From assembly GCA_027491085.1 (NCBI GenBank), contig JAIXWW010000006.1, forward strand, positions 25,853 through 89,852: a stretch of DNA of 64,000 bases. Reading direction: 5' to 3'. Positions 53,058 through 62,184 of this stretch are shown here, piece by piece; the first letter of the stretch is position 1, and every line of letters begins with the position of its first letter. The stretch comes from Bacteroidota bacterium (GTDB lineage: Bacteria > Bacteroidota > Bacteroidia > UKL13-3). A program made the position numbers and the translations under genes. The notes under the pieces are model-generated. The model was given only the letters and a program-made list of their open reading frames with translations. It ran no database searches and was not told the DNA's origin.

Positions 53058-55676
53058 ATGGCTAAGAAACAAAACCCCGATAATCCAGACAACGAAACGC
53101 CTTTAATGAGGCAGTATAACCAGATAAAAACAAAATATCCTGGTGCTATTCTTTTGTTTCGTGTGGGCGATTTTTATGAAACTTTTGGAGCAGATGCAGT
53201 GAAAACTGCGGAAATTCTTGGAATTGTTTTAACCAAACGTGCCAACGGACAAGCTTCGCATATTGAATTGGCAGGTTTTCCGCATCATTCCTTAGATACT
53301 TACTTGCCAAAACTAGTTCGTGCTGGTCAGCGAGTAGCTATTTGCGACCAATTGGAAGACCCCAAAATGACTAAAACCATTGTTAAACGTGGGGTTACCG
53401 AACTTATTACACCTGGTGTTAGTTATAACGATAAAATACTCGACAATAAAAGTAATAATTACCTTTGCGCAATTCATTTAGACAGTGATAAAGAAGCCGG
53501 AATTGCGTTTTTAGATTTATCAACTGGCGAGTTTATGGCTTCGCAAGGCTCTATTGAATACATTGATAAATTGGTGCAAGGTTTTAAACCTTCGGAAGTA
53601 TTGGTTTCTAAAAAACATTTTAATTTTTTCAAACAAAAATTTGGCGAAAAACTTTACAGCTATCAATTAGATGAGTGGGTTTTTCAATACCAATATAGCT
53701 ACGAAAAATTACTGAACCATTTTAATACCCAAAATTTAAAAGGATTTGGTATTCAAGAAATGCCAATGGCCATAACCGCTGCGGGCGTTTGTTTACATTA
53801 TTTGTCCGAAACCCACCACGAACAAATTGGGCATTTTCAAAGCATCAGTAGAATTGATGAAGATAAATATGTTTGGTTAGATAGGTTTACAATCAGAAAT
53901 CTTGAACTTATTCAAAGTAGCAATGACAATGGTGTTGCCTTAATTAACATTTTAGATAAAACCATTACGCCAATGGGAGCACGTTTGCTTAAACGTTGGA
54001 TGGTATTGCCTTTAAAAGACTTAGCTCAAATAAACGAACGATTAAATATTGTTGATTTTGCCAAACAACAAAAAAGTTTTAGGCTTCAAGTAATTGATAT
54101 TTTAAAACAAATTGGCGATTTAGAACGCATGGTTTCTAAATTGGCCATGAGGCGCATTAGCCCAAGAGAATTGCAACAATTAAACCGTTCGTTGAAGCAA
54201 TTAGAACCTTTAAAAAAGTTATTTACTCAGCAAAATAATAACCTACTTCAAAAGCTTGCCGACCAAATCAATCATTGCCAATGGGCAATTGATAAAATAG
54301 ATAAAGAATTGCACCCCGAAGCACCTATTGCTGCCAATAAAGGCAATGTAATTAATGCGGGTGTAAATGCTGAATTAGATGAACTGAGAGCCATTGCTTT
54401 TGGCGGAAAAGATTATTTATTGCAAATGCAATTGCGCGAGCAACAAGCCACTGGAATTACTAGTTTAAAAATTTCGTTCAATAACGTGTTTGGTTATTAT
54501 ATTGAAGTAACCAATTCGCACAAAGATAAAGTGCCACCGGAATGGATTAGAAAACAAACTTTAACCAATGCGGAACGCTACATAACCGAGGAATTAAAGC
54601 ATTACGAAGAAAAAATATTAGGTGCGGAAGATAAGATTGGTGTAATTGAAGAAAGACTTTACAACGATTTGATTTCGGCCTTGCAAGATTACGTTTTGCC
54701 TATACAGCAAGATGCCATCGTGTTGGCCAAAATTGATTGCCTTTTTGCTTTTGCCGAATTAGCTGAAAATAATAATTACTGCAAACCCATTTTAAATGAA
54801 TCGCACGAGTTAAACTTAATAGATTTACGCCACCCAGTTATTGAAAAACAATTGCCAATTGGTGAAGCTTACATTGCCAACGATACATTTTTGGACAATG
54901 AAAAGCAGCAAATGATTATTTTAACTGGACCAAATATGAGTGGTAAATCTGCTGTTTTGCGCCAAACTGCTTTGTGTGTGTTAATGGCACAAATGGGTTG
55001 TTTTGTGGCTGCAAGCCAAGCCAATATTGGTTTGGTAGATAAAATATTTACCCGTGTGGGTGCAAGCGATAATTTAAGTGCAGGCGAAAGTACGTTTATG
55101 GTTGAAATGACCGAAACTGCAAGTATTTTGAACAATATTTCTAAAAACAGTTTGATATTGTTGGATGAAATTGGCCGTGGAACTGCAACTTACGATGGTG
55201 TTTCTATTGCTTGGGCAATTGCAGAATATTTAAACAAACATCCTTACAAACCAAAAACACTTTTTGCCACACATTACCACGAATTAAATGAACTAGAACA
55301 ACCCGATAATGGCATTAAAAATTACCATATTGCGGTTAAAGAAACCGATAAAAAGGTATTGTTTTTACGCAAACTAGCATTGGGTGGAAGCGAACATAGT
55401 TTTGGTATTCATGTGGCTAAAATGGCTGGAATACCAATAACAGTTACCGGCCGGGCTGCCGAAATTTTAAAACAATTAGAGCAAGATAGAACCGAAGGAA
55501 TTGGCAAAAACTCTAGCATAAAAGTAAAATCGCCCACCATTCAGTTAAGCATGTTTCAGGTAGAAAACCCAGAACTAGAAAACCTAAAAAAGAGTTTGGA
55601 AAGTTTAGACATCAACACACTCACTCCTATTGAAGCCTTAATGAAATTGAGCGAATTGAAACAGATGATTAAGTAG
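53058..55676 (+). CDS. mutS: DNA mismatch repair protein MutS
   Basis: An 872-residue ATPase that binds mismatches and starts repair with MutL. The mismatch-contacting F-x-E is in GDFYETFG. The ATPase has Walker A TGPNMSGKSAVLRQ, Walker B SLILLDEIGRGTATYDG and the signature VGASDNLSAGESTFMVEM. A C-terminal tail (SMFQVENPELENLKKSLESL) resembles the tetramer/dimerisation helices. It stands alone, without mutL nearby. Confidence 0.97.
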   Translation: MAKKQNPDNPDNETPLMRQYNQIKTKYPGAILLFRVGDFYETFGADAVKTAEILGIVLTKRANGQASHIELAGFPHHSLDTYLPKLVRAGQRVAICDQLEDPKMTKTIVKRGVTELITPGVSYNDKILDNKSNNYLCAIHLDSDKEAGIAFLDLSTGEFMASQGSIEYIDKLVQGFKPSEVLVSKKHFNFFKQKFGEKLYSYQLDEWVFQYQYSYEKLLNHFNTQNLKGFGIQEMPMAITAAGVCLHYLSETHHEQIGHFQSISRIDEDKYVWLDRFTIRNLELIQSSNDNGVALINILDKTITPMGARLLKRWMVLPLKDLAQINERLNIVDFAKQQKSFRLQVIDILKQIGDLERMVSKLAMRRISPRELQQLNRSLKQLEPLKKLFTQQNNNLLQKLADQINHCQWAIDKIDKELHPEAPIAANKGNVINAGVNAELDELRAIAFGGKDYLLQMQLREQQATGITSLKISFNNVFGYYIEVTNSHKDKVPPEWIRKQTLTNAERYITEELKHYEEKILGAEDKIGVIEERLYNDLISALQDYVLPIQQDAIVLAKIDCLFAFAELAENNNYCKPILNESHELNLIDLRHPVIEKQLPIGEAYIANDTFLDNEKQQMIILTGPNMSGKSAVLRQTALCVLMAQMGCFVAASQANIGLVDKIFTRVGASDNLSAGESTFMVEMTETASILNNISKNSLILLDEIGRGTATYDGVSIAWAIAEYLNKHPYKPKTLFATHYHELNELEQPDNGIKNYHIAVKETDKKVLFLRKLALGGSEHSFGIHVAKMAGIPITVTGRAAEILKQLEQDRTEGIGKNSSIKVKSPTIQLSMFQVENPELENLKKSLESLDINTLTPIEALMKLSELKQMIK

Positions 55677-55710
55677 AAATGTTGAATGTTGAATGTTGAA
55701 TTTTTGAATT
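55677..55710. repeat. Tandem TGAATGT repeat after mutS
   Basis: AATGTTGAATGTTGAATG units, at least three, just after the mutS stop; related to repeats at 34952 and 37723. Confidence 0.6.
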
Positions 55711-55780
55711 AGGTGCGGTTGCTGAGCGGAGGCTTATAACTATCGGCCGAAACCTAAATGTTGAGTAAATTATTACTTAA

Positions 55781-55804
55781 ATTGCAGGCTAGGACGCCTG
55801 CAAT
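55781..55804. repeat. Palindromic repeat, copy C (single hairpin, inverted)
   Basis: ATTGCAGGC-TAGGAC-GCCTGCAAT is the exact reverse complement of the first hairpin of copy A (31604-31627). The second hairpin is absent. Confidence 0.78.
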
Positions 55805-55926
55805 GGAAGAGCTCATTCCATTAACGCAGCGGGAGGGTCGGCAAAAAAGCGGGCCAGCCGAGGTGGTGCGTGGAAGCATTTTTTTGCCTTGATTTTTTGT
55901 TTCTTTTTCATCTAAGGAAAAAGAAA
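55805..55926. repeat. GC-rich non-coding element with terminal hairpin
   Basis: Much richer in G and C than its surroundings, with GCAGCGGGAGGGTCGGC, GCGGGCCAGCCGAGG and TGGTGCGTGGAAGC in order, then a 10-bp hairpin TTTCTTTTTC/GAAAAAGAAA (55900-55926). It adjoins repeat copy C. It looks like part of a dispersed element or a folded RNA and not a gene. Confidence 0.45.
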
Positions 55927-55955
55927 GTTGAAAAAAATTATAATCTTTGAAAAAT

Positions 55956-56480
55956 ATGCACCTCCTCACCATCCTTCAAAAAGAACGCAGCAAAAAAACT
56001 TGTATTGAAGTTGCTGATTATATTCGCAATGACAAGGAACGTTTTGCCGAATTGATTGAAATAATAATTGGTAAAGATATTGAAATGGCTAACCGCGCTG
56101 CTTGGGTTATTCCTAGCATTGCCGATAAAAATATTGACCAATTAATTCAACCGTATTTAAAAACTGTAATTGAATTATTAAACCAACCTGTTCATGATGC
56201 TATTAAACGCAACGTAGTGCGCATGTTACAGTTTACCACCATTCCTAAAAAGCTGCAAGGAATAACCTTAGAATATTGTTTTCAATTATTAAACAACCCA
56301 AAAGAAGCAGTAGCCATAAGGGTTTTTGCCATGACTGTGCTTTATAATTTAACCCTCCAAGAACCCGATTTAGCCCACGAGTTATACGACTGTATTGAAA
56401 TGCATATGGAAGGCGCATTGCCTGGCTACAAAAACCGTGGCGGAAAAATTTTAAAAGCTTTGAGTAAAATGAAAAGTTAG
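55956..56480 (+). CDS. HEAT/ARM-like helical repeat protein
   Basis: A 174-residue all-helical protein with repeated pairs of helices (FAELIEIIIGKDIEMANRAA, NQPVHDAIKRNVVRMLQF, NNPKEAVAIRVFAMTVLYNL), the pattern of HEAT or Armadillo repeats used for protein binding. The ATG at 55956 is chosen over an in-frame TTG at 55947. Function unknown. Confidence 0.7.
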   Translation: MHLLTILQKERSKKTCIEVADYIRNDKERFAELIEIIIGKDIEMANRAAWVIPSIADKNIDQLIQPYLKTVIELLNQPVHDAIKRNVVRMLQFTTIPKKLQGITLEYCFQLLNNPKEAVAIRVFAMTVLYNLTLQEPDLAHELYDCIEMHMEGALPGYKNRGGKILKALSKMKS

Positions 56481-56511
56481 TTTGTTCTAGTAAATTACAA
56501 TCCGCGTAATC

Positions 56512-56529
56512 TGTGTAATCTGTGGCTAA
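56512..56529. repeat. Dispersed repeat TGTGTAATCTGTGGCTAA
   Basis: An 18-nt exact match to the right end of the element at 31684-31701, preceded here by GCGTAATC, so that TAATCTGTG occurs twice in tandem. Confidence 0.65.
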
Positions 56530-56531
56530 AA

Positions 56532-56645
56532 CTAATTACCAAACAAATCTCTTTTTACTTTTTGCCAATCTACTTTTTGAGCTAATAATGCTGCAATGGC
56601 AGTAATTACCGCTCCAACAAGAAATCCTCTAAAAAATTTATTCAT
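56532..56645 (-). CDS. Small membrane protein beside mlaD
   Basis: A 37-residue protein: MNKFFRGFLVGAVITAIAAL, then LAQKVDWQKVKRDLFGN. One membrane segment (residues 7-22) is followed by a short amphipathic basic tail. It begins 11 nt after the mlaD stop on the same strand, which supports a shared transcript. The family is not recognised. Confidence 0.6.
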   Translation of the reverse strand: MNKFFRGFLVGAVITAIAALLAQKVDWQKVKRDLFGN

Positions 56646-56656
56646 AACTTTAAAAA

Positions 56657-57670
56657 TTATTCTGGTTTATAAGTACCTGATTTAATGTCTTTTTCACGTT
56701 TAGCTTCCGCTTTTTTAGCAGGCCCACCAAATACCGAAACATTTACATATCTACCAGGATACTTTTGCATGTCTTTCAATAATGCATTCAGCTCTTTGGT
56801 AGTTTTGGTTAAGTTTTCGTATAACTCTTTATCATTTACCATTTTGCCCAAAGTACCATCACCCTTATTAAGTTTGGTTGTAATGGCGCTTAGGTCTTTG
56901 GTAACTTGTGCTAGGTTATTAATTATATTCGAATTGGCAAGTGTATCAGATAGCTTACTAAAATTTTTAATGGTATTATTTATTTCGTTGTTATTTTTTG
57001 CAATGGTGGCCGAAATACTCTGAACATTGCCCATAGTTTTACTTATTGAATTGCCATTTTCATTCACTATTTTATTTAAACTTTCAGAGGTTAAACGCAA
57101 TGCATGCAGCGCTCCACTCAAATCAACCACGCTATTGGTTAAATTTTGAGTTCCTTTTTCGTTAAATACTTGGCGAAGCGAGCTTAAAACTTTGTCTAAA
57201 GTTACCAATACTTGCTCACTTTTGGTTTTTATAGGCGAAACCATATTATTAATGGAAGTAAACAAATCTTCTTCTCTAGCTCCAAAAATATAAGAGCCAT
57301 CTTTTAAAATATCGGCAGGCTTGTCATCAAAATTTATGCTGATTACATTTCCATCTAATAATCCTGATTTGGTAACCAAAGCTGTAGAATTAGCCTTTAT
57401 TTGAATTTTGCCTTGAACAAATATTTTTACCAAAATACTATCTGTTCTTAACATATCGGGCATCGAAATTTCTTCAATTTGCCCTACTTTAAATCCATTA
57501 ACATACACCGCAGTTGAAGGTACCAAACCTTCTACATTGTTATATACCACATAATATGTATTGTAAGTAGAAAAGAACTTTCTACCCCTTAAAAAATTGT
57601 ATCCAAAATACAGTAAAGTAATTGCAACTGCAACAAACAATCCAACTTTAGCTTCTTTAGTTATTTTCAC
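56657..57670 (-). CDS. mlaD: MlaD/MCE family lipid-transport protein
   Basis: A 337-residue membrane-anchored protein with one N-terminal helix (GLFVAVAITLLYFGYNFLRG) and an MCE domain (YVVYNNVEGLVPSTAVYVNG then FKVGQIEEI; GNVISINFDDKPADI), followed by a long coiled-coil periplasmic part. It would carry phospholipid between membranes together with an MlaE/MlaF transporter, which is not in this window. A TACTTTTG box lies at 57702-57695 without a clear -33 box. Confidence 0.9.
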   Translation of the reverse strand: MKITKEAKVGLFVAVAITLLYFGYNFLRGRKFFSTYNTYYVVYNNVEGLVPSTAVYVNGFKVGQIEEISMPDMLRTDSILVKIFVQGKIQIKANSTALVTKSGLLDGNVISINFDDKPADILKDGSYIFGAREEDLFTSINNMVSPIKTKSEQVLVTLDKVLSSLRQVFNEKGTQNLTNSVVDLSGALHALRLTSESLNKIVNENGNSISKTMGNVQSISATIAKNNNEINNTIKNFSKLSDTLANSNIINNLAQVTKDLSAITTKLNKGDGTLGKMVNDKELYENLTKTTKELNALLKDMQKYPGRYVNVSVFGGPAKKAEAKREKDIKSGTYKPE

Positions 57671-57768
57671 GCTATAATTTCAATATTAACGAGGCAAAAG
57701 TATTCTTTTTAAGTAAATTAAAGTAGCTTTTAATATGCAATTTTTATAAGCAAATTATGCTTTAATAA

Positions 57769-58548
57769 TTATTCGGCTATATTTCTAGCTTGCACATTTT
57801 CAATTGATTGTTTGAAATCAATTAACGAATTGGTAATATTATCAGTAATTTTATCAACACCTTCATCAGTAGTAAGCAAGTTTCTGTCATTTTTATTTGA
57901 TAAAAATCCAGTCTCAATTAAAATACTAGGCATTTTTGTTTTCCACAAAACTACAAAACCAGCTTGTTTAACCCCCCTACTAGTATTTACTTTATTTTTT
58001 ACAAAATATTTTTCAATTCTTGAGGCTAAATCAATGCTTTTATCTAAGTAAGCATTTTGGTGCAATGAAAGTATAATATGTGTTTCAGGTGAATTAGGGT
58101 CAAAACCTTCGTAACGTTCCTCGTAATTTTTTTCCATTAAAATTACATCGTTCTCACGTTTCGAAACCTCTAAATTGCTTTCAGCTTTATGCAAACCCAT
58201 AGCAAAAGTTTCAGTTCCACTTACAGCAGTATTTTTATTTGCATTGCAATGAATTGATATAAATAAGTCAGCCTGATTTCTATTTGCAATGTTAGCTCTG
58301 TCCCAAAGTGTCACAAAATCATCGGTTTTGCGAGTATAAATAACTTTTACATCAGAAAGTTCTTCACTAATTTTTTTGCCTAATTCTAAGGCAATTCTCA
58401 AAGTCACTTCCTTTTCTTTTGCACCACCATACTGACAGCCAGGATCATGTCCACCATGACCAGCATCAATTACAATGGTTCTTACTTGACGTTTATTTAA
58501 TGCAGGCAATGTTGCACAAATAGATATCAACAACATAATTATTGGCAT
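57769..58548 (-). CDS. N-acetylmuramoyl-L-alanine amidase (Amidase_3)
   Basis: A peptidoglycan amidase that separates daughter cells. Zinc residues lie in IVIDAGHGGHDPG, in the Glu of the GAKEKEVTLRIALEL segment and in LFISIHCNANKN, and the catalytic Glu in ILIETGFLSNKNDR. The ATG at 58548 gives a 259-residue protein with signal MPIIMLLISICATLPA; the upstream ATG at 58623 (284 residues) would overlap the start of divergent lptD and is less likely. Confidence 0.88.
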   Translation of the reverse strand: MPIIMLLISICATLPALNKRQVRTIVIDAGHGGHDPGCQYGGAKEKEVTLRIALELGKKISEELSDVKVIYTRKTDDFVTLWDRANIANRNQADLFISIHCNANKNTAVSGTETFAMGLHKAESNLEVSKRENDVILMEKNYEERYEGFDPNSPETHIILSLHQNAYLDKSIDLASRIEKYFVKNKVNTSRGVKQAGFVVLWKTKMPSILIETGFLSNKNDRNLLTTDEGVDKITDNITNSLIDFKQSIENVQARNIAE

Positions 58549-58604
58549 GAAATTTTCAATCCTAGCGAATTTGCGAAGATTAATTAGTTTTGCATGTCTT
58601 AAAA

Positions 58605-61343
58605 ATGAATTATCAATTTTCATATCATTTGCTTTTTAAAAGCCTTACTATTTTTAAAAGAATTAATATTTCTTTTATTGCAGCTATTGTTTGCTTTTTT
58701 ATTACTGTTCAATATTCTGTTGCACAACAAATTAATACAAAAAAAACCAACTTGCCCGATAGTGTCGCAATTAAAATAAATAAAAAAAGCACAACAGACA
58801 CATTATCAAGTGATTTATTTTCATCAAATAGCAACACAAACAACAAAAACAGCAATTTAAATAACGATAGCATAAAAATAGATTCCTTCAGCTACTTGCC
58901 AAGGAATAATTCGGCTATTAAAAGTATAATCAAATACACGGCCAAAGACTCAATTGCGTTTATAGATTCTGTGCGAATGCTTGATTTATATGGGGATGCC
59001 AAGGTTTTTTATGAAGACCTTAACAATAGCTCAGAACACATAACTATAGACCTAAATAGGAATACTATTTCCAGTTTGGGAAAATTAGATAGCCTTGGAA
59101 AGCTAATTGGAACCCCAGAATTTAAGCAAGGTGCTAACGATTATAAAGCAGTAAAAATTACTTATAACTACGTTACAAAAAAAGGTTACTTAAAAGAGTT
59201 TAAAACTAAAGAAGGTGAAGGTTTTGTAAAAGGCACTAACGTTAAGCGTGATCCTGAAAATAATTTTTACATTGATGGAGCTTATTATACCACTTGTGAT
59301 GCAGAGCATCCACACTTTTATATTGGCTCAAGTAAAATAAAAGTAGTGCCTGGAAAAAAATTAATTACTGGGCCTGCTAACTTTGTTATTGAAGGCATTC
59401 AAACACCTTTATTTCTTCCTTTTGGAATTTTCCCTCTTAAACGAGGTCAGCAATCAGGTGTAATTATACCTCAGTATGGTATAGATGCTCAACGTGGGCC
59501 TAATTTACGTGGAGGTGGGTACTATTTTGGTTTAGGAGAAAGACTTGATTTAACGCTTACAGGCGACATTTTTACGAATTTCAGTTGGTTGTTAAATGTT
59601 AAATCAAATTACCGAACCAGATATAGATACAATGGTTTGGTAAACGTAATGTTTGGTAACAATAAATTTGGTAACCCTGATGATGCCAGTTATAACGAAC
59701 AAAGCACCTACTCAATTGGATGGAACCATGCCATGGATTTTAAAGCAAGGCCATTTACCACTTTTAATGCAAGTGTAAATTTTGTAAGCAGTAATTTTTA
59801 TGCGCAAAATGCACAACGAAGCGCTACTCAGTTTAATTCTACTTCAAATTCTAGTATTTCATTCTCAAGAGGTTTCAAAAATGGTAAATACAACTTATCT
59901 ACCACCGCGCGAATTGATCAAAATTTACAAACTAGAACTATATCAGCTACTTTACCAAATATTGCATTTACAGTTGCGGCTTTTAATCCATTTAAACCAA
60001 AAAACAAACCTACTGCCGAATATTGGTACGAGCAAATAAACATGAGTTATAGTACCTCATTTAATAATTCATTTACCACCACCGATACTACATTATTTAG
60101 AAGCCGTGAATCGGGTGCATGGAGTAAATTTGTTGATACAACTTTCAGATATGGTGTCACTCACAATTTGCCAATAAATACATCGTTCAAGTTATTTAAG
60201 TTTTATGTGTTAAGCGTAAACGCCAATTACAATGAAACTTGGGCACCAACAACCATTAGAAAGGAATTTATTAATAACGAAGTAAAAACACGATTGGTAA
60301 GTGAGTTTGGACGTTGGTTTACCTTTAGTACAGGAGCATCGTTAAGTACTAAATGGTATGGAATGTTGGCCTTTAAAAAAGGTAAAATTGCGGCCATTAG
60401 GCATGTAGTAGATCCTAATTTGGGTTTTAGTTATACACCGGATTTTAGTGAGAAAATGTGGGGCTTTTACCAAGAAGTAAAAATGGATAGCACCGGTAAA
60501 ATGCAAAAATACTCCATTTTTGAACGTAGTTATGGAGGTGCTCCAGGTCAAGGTAAATTAGGAAATATTACCTTTGGCTTAAATAATAATTTAGAGCTAA
60601 AACTAAGAACTGGTAAAGATACCGCCATGAAAGAAACCAAAATCAAACTATTGGAAAGTTTAAGTTTTAGTGGTGCTTACAATATTTTTGCCGATTCATT
60701 AAACCTTTCTACTATTTCCATAAATGGTAGAACCACCTTGTTTAAAACATTAGCAGTTAATGCATATGCTACTCTTGATCCTTACCAAAATGTAATTATA
60801 AAACAAGGCACAACTGAACGACTCCAACGTGTTAATCAATACTATTTTGAAAATAATGGTAACTTTGGTAAAATTACAAACGCCAATTTAAATTTTGGCT
60901 ATAGTTTATCGCAAGCCACTTTCGAGGGTAAGAAAAAACGAAAAGAAGAACGAAAAAAGGAGAATGATAAATGGGGTTATAATAATTACGAGTTACCTTG
61001 GTCGTTAAGTTTAAATTATGCAATACAATATCAAGCTAATAGTTATACTGATTTAACCAAAACAGCTTATGTACAAACTTTAGGATTTAGTGGAAATGTA
61101 ACATTAACCAAAGGATGGACTTTTGGTTATTCTTCAGGATACGATTTTGTAAACAAAAAAATAGCTAGTTTATTCATTGACTTAAAACGCGATTTACATT
61201 GCTGGCAGTTTACTTTCAGTTGGAGTCCAATTGCGCCTGGAGGTTTTTCATTCTTTAACTTTCAAATCAATCCAAAATCTAGCGTATTGCAAGAGTTAAA
61301 ATTACCTAAACGTAAAGATTACTTCGATAACAGAAATTATTAA
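58605..61343 (+). CDS. lptD: LPS assembly protein LptD-like
   Basis: A 912-residue outer-membrane protein with a signal (FIAAIVCFFITVQYSVA), an OstA-like N-terminal domain (YGDAKVFYEDLNNSSEHITI; GEGFVKGTNVKRDPENNFYI, TTCDAEHPHFYIGSSKIKVV) and a large C-terminal beta barrel. GPANFVIEGIQTPLFLPFGI with FPLKRGQQSGVIIPQYG is the Bacteroidota LptD hallmark. It inserts lipopolysaccharide in the outer leaflet. The ATG at 58605 is preferred; a TTG at 58590 is in frame. A TAGTTTTG -7-like box lies at 58585-58592. Confidence 0.9.
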   Translation: MNYQFSYHLLFKSLTIFKRINISFIAAIVCFFITVQYSVAQQINTKKTNLPDSVAIKINKKSTTDTLSSDLFSSNSNTNNKNSNLNNDSIKIDSFSYLPRNNSAIKSIIKYTAKDSIAFIDSVRMLDLYGDAKVFYEDLNNSSEHITIDLNRNTISSLGKLDSLGKLIGTPEFKQGANDYKAVKITYNYVTKKGYLKEFKTKEGEGFVKGTNVKRDPENNFYIDGAYYTTCDAEHPHFYIGSSKIKVVPGKKLITGPANFVIEGIQTPLFLPFGIFPLKRGQQSGVIIPQYGIDAQRGPNLRGGGYYFGLGERLDLTLTGDIFTNFSWLLNVKSNYRTRYRYNGLVNVMFGNNKFGNPDDASYNEQSTYSIGWNHAMDFKARPFTTFNASVNFVSSNFYAQNAQRSATQFNSTSNSSISFSRGFKNGKYNLSTTARIDQNLQTRTISATLPNIAFTVAAFNPFKPKNKPTAEYWYEQINMSYSTSFNNSFTTTDTTLFRSRESGAWSKFVDTTFRYGVTHNLPINTSFKLFKFYVLSVNANYNETWAPTTIRKEFINNEVKTRLVSEFGRWFTFSTGASLSTKWYGMLAFKKGKIAAIRHVVDPNLGFSYTPDFSEKMWGFYQEVKMDSTGKMQKYSIFERSYGGAPGQGKLGNITFGLNNNLELKLRTGKDTAMKETKIKLLESLSFSGAYNIFADSLNLSTISINGRTTLFKTLAVNAYATLDPYQNVIIKQGTTERLQRVNQYYFENNGNFGKITNANLNFGYSLSQATFEGKKKRKEERKKENDKWGYNNYELPWSLSLNYAIQYQANSYTDLTKTAYVQTLGFSGNVTLTKGWTFGYSSGYDFVNKKIASLFIDLKRDLHCWQFTFSWSPIAPGGFSFFNFQINPKSSVLQELKLPKRKDYFDNRNY

Positions 61344-61348
61344 TCAAC

Positions 61349-61387
61349 AAAAAAGCCCAATCCGAAAATTCGAATTGGGCTTTTTTT
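61349..61387. terminator. Bidirectional terminator between lptD and ahpC
   Basis: AAAAAAGCCCAAT (61349-61361) and ATTGGGCTTTTTT (61374-61386), a 13-bp stem with a 12-nt inner part that pairs partly (CGAA/TTCG). Ends in T or A runs on both sides, between convergent genes. Confidence 0.86.
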
Positions 61388-61401
61388 ATAAACTAGAAAT
61401 A

Positions 61402-62046
61402 TTAGTGATTAGCCAAATAACTAGCTACACCTTCTGCAGTTGCATTCATTCCATCTTTACCTTTTTCCCAATTTGCAGGGCAAACTTCGCCTTTTTCTTC
61501 AAAAAACTGTAAAGCATCAATCATACGTAAAGCCTCGTCAATATTTCTTCCTAATGGCATATCATTAACTACTTGATGACGTACAACACCTTCTTTATCA
61601 ATTAAAAACAAACCACGATAAGCTACTGCATCTTCGCCTAAATTTCCAATCCAAACCAACTCGTTATTTTCGTTATAATCATAATGACCAGCTAAAACAC
61701 CAAAGTTATGAGCAATAGTTTTATTTACATCAGACACCAATGGATACTGAACACCTTGAATACCACCATCATTTTGAGGAGTATTTAACCAAGCCCAATG
61801 CGAAAATTTACTATCAATACTGCAACCAATTACTTGAACACCTCTTGCTTCAAAATCAGCAATTCTTTCTTGGAAAGCAATAATCTCAGTTGGACAAACA
61901 AATGTAAAATCCAATGGATAAAAATAAAACAATACATGCTTTTTGCCAATGTATTGCTCTAACGAAAAATTATCTTCAAAATCACCACCGTTAACTACGG
62001 CACTCGCACTAAATACTGGAGCCTTACGGCCTACTAACATTGTCAT
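61402..62046 (-). CDS. ahpC: AhpC-type 2-Cys peroxiredoxin
   Basis: A 214-residue typical 2-Cys peroxiredoxin. The peroxidatic Cys is in DFTFVCPTEIIAFQERIADF and the resolving Cys in EKGEVCPANWEKGKDGMNAT. It reduces peroxides and is recycled by thioredoxin or AhpF; no ahpF is nearby. The second Met (residue 3) is an equally good start. A consensus promoter lies 41 nt upstream. Confidence 0.93.
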   Translation of the reverse strand: MTMLVGRKAPVFSASAVVNGGDFEDNFSLEQYIGKKHVLFYFYPLDFTFVCPTEIIAFQERIADFEARGVQVIGCSIDSKFSHWAWLNTPQNDGGIQGVQYPLVSDVNKTIAHNFGVLAGHYDYNENNELVWIGNLGEDAVAYRGLFLIDKEGVVRHQVVNDMPLGRNIDEALRMIDALQFFEEKGEVCPANWEKGKDGMNATAEGVASYLANH

Positions 62047-62086
62047 ATTATTAATTATTAAAATTTATTTATACTTATTTGAACCG

Positions 62087-62119
62087 CAAATGTAGTCATA
62101 TTGTTTTGTTCAAAACAAA
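62087..62119 (-). promoter_or_regulatory. ahpC: Promoter of ahpC
   Basis: TTTG (62119-62116), 21 nt, TACATTTG (62094-62087) on the minus strand. The spacer is 2 nt longer than at the other promoters here. Overlapping it is TTTGTTTTGAACAAAACA, an inverted repeat (TTTTG/CAAAA) that could be an operator. Confidence 0.5.
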
Positions 62120-62184
62120 TATTTCTATCAGCCAAAAGTAGCATAAAAATTATTTAACAGAAAAAACATATTCATTCAAAATAC

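Noticed and set aside
55754..55972. Minus-strand frame of 72 codons
   Set aside because: It crosses repeat copy C and the GC-rich element, has no family match and odd composition; most likely a by-product of repeat DNA.
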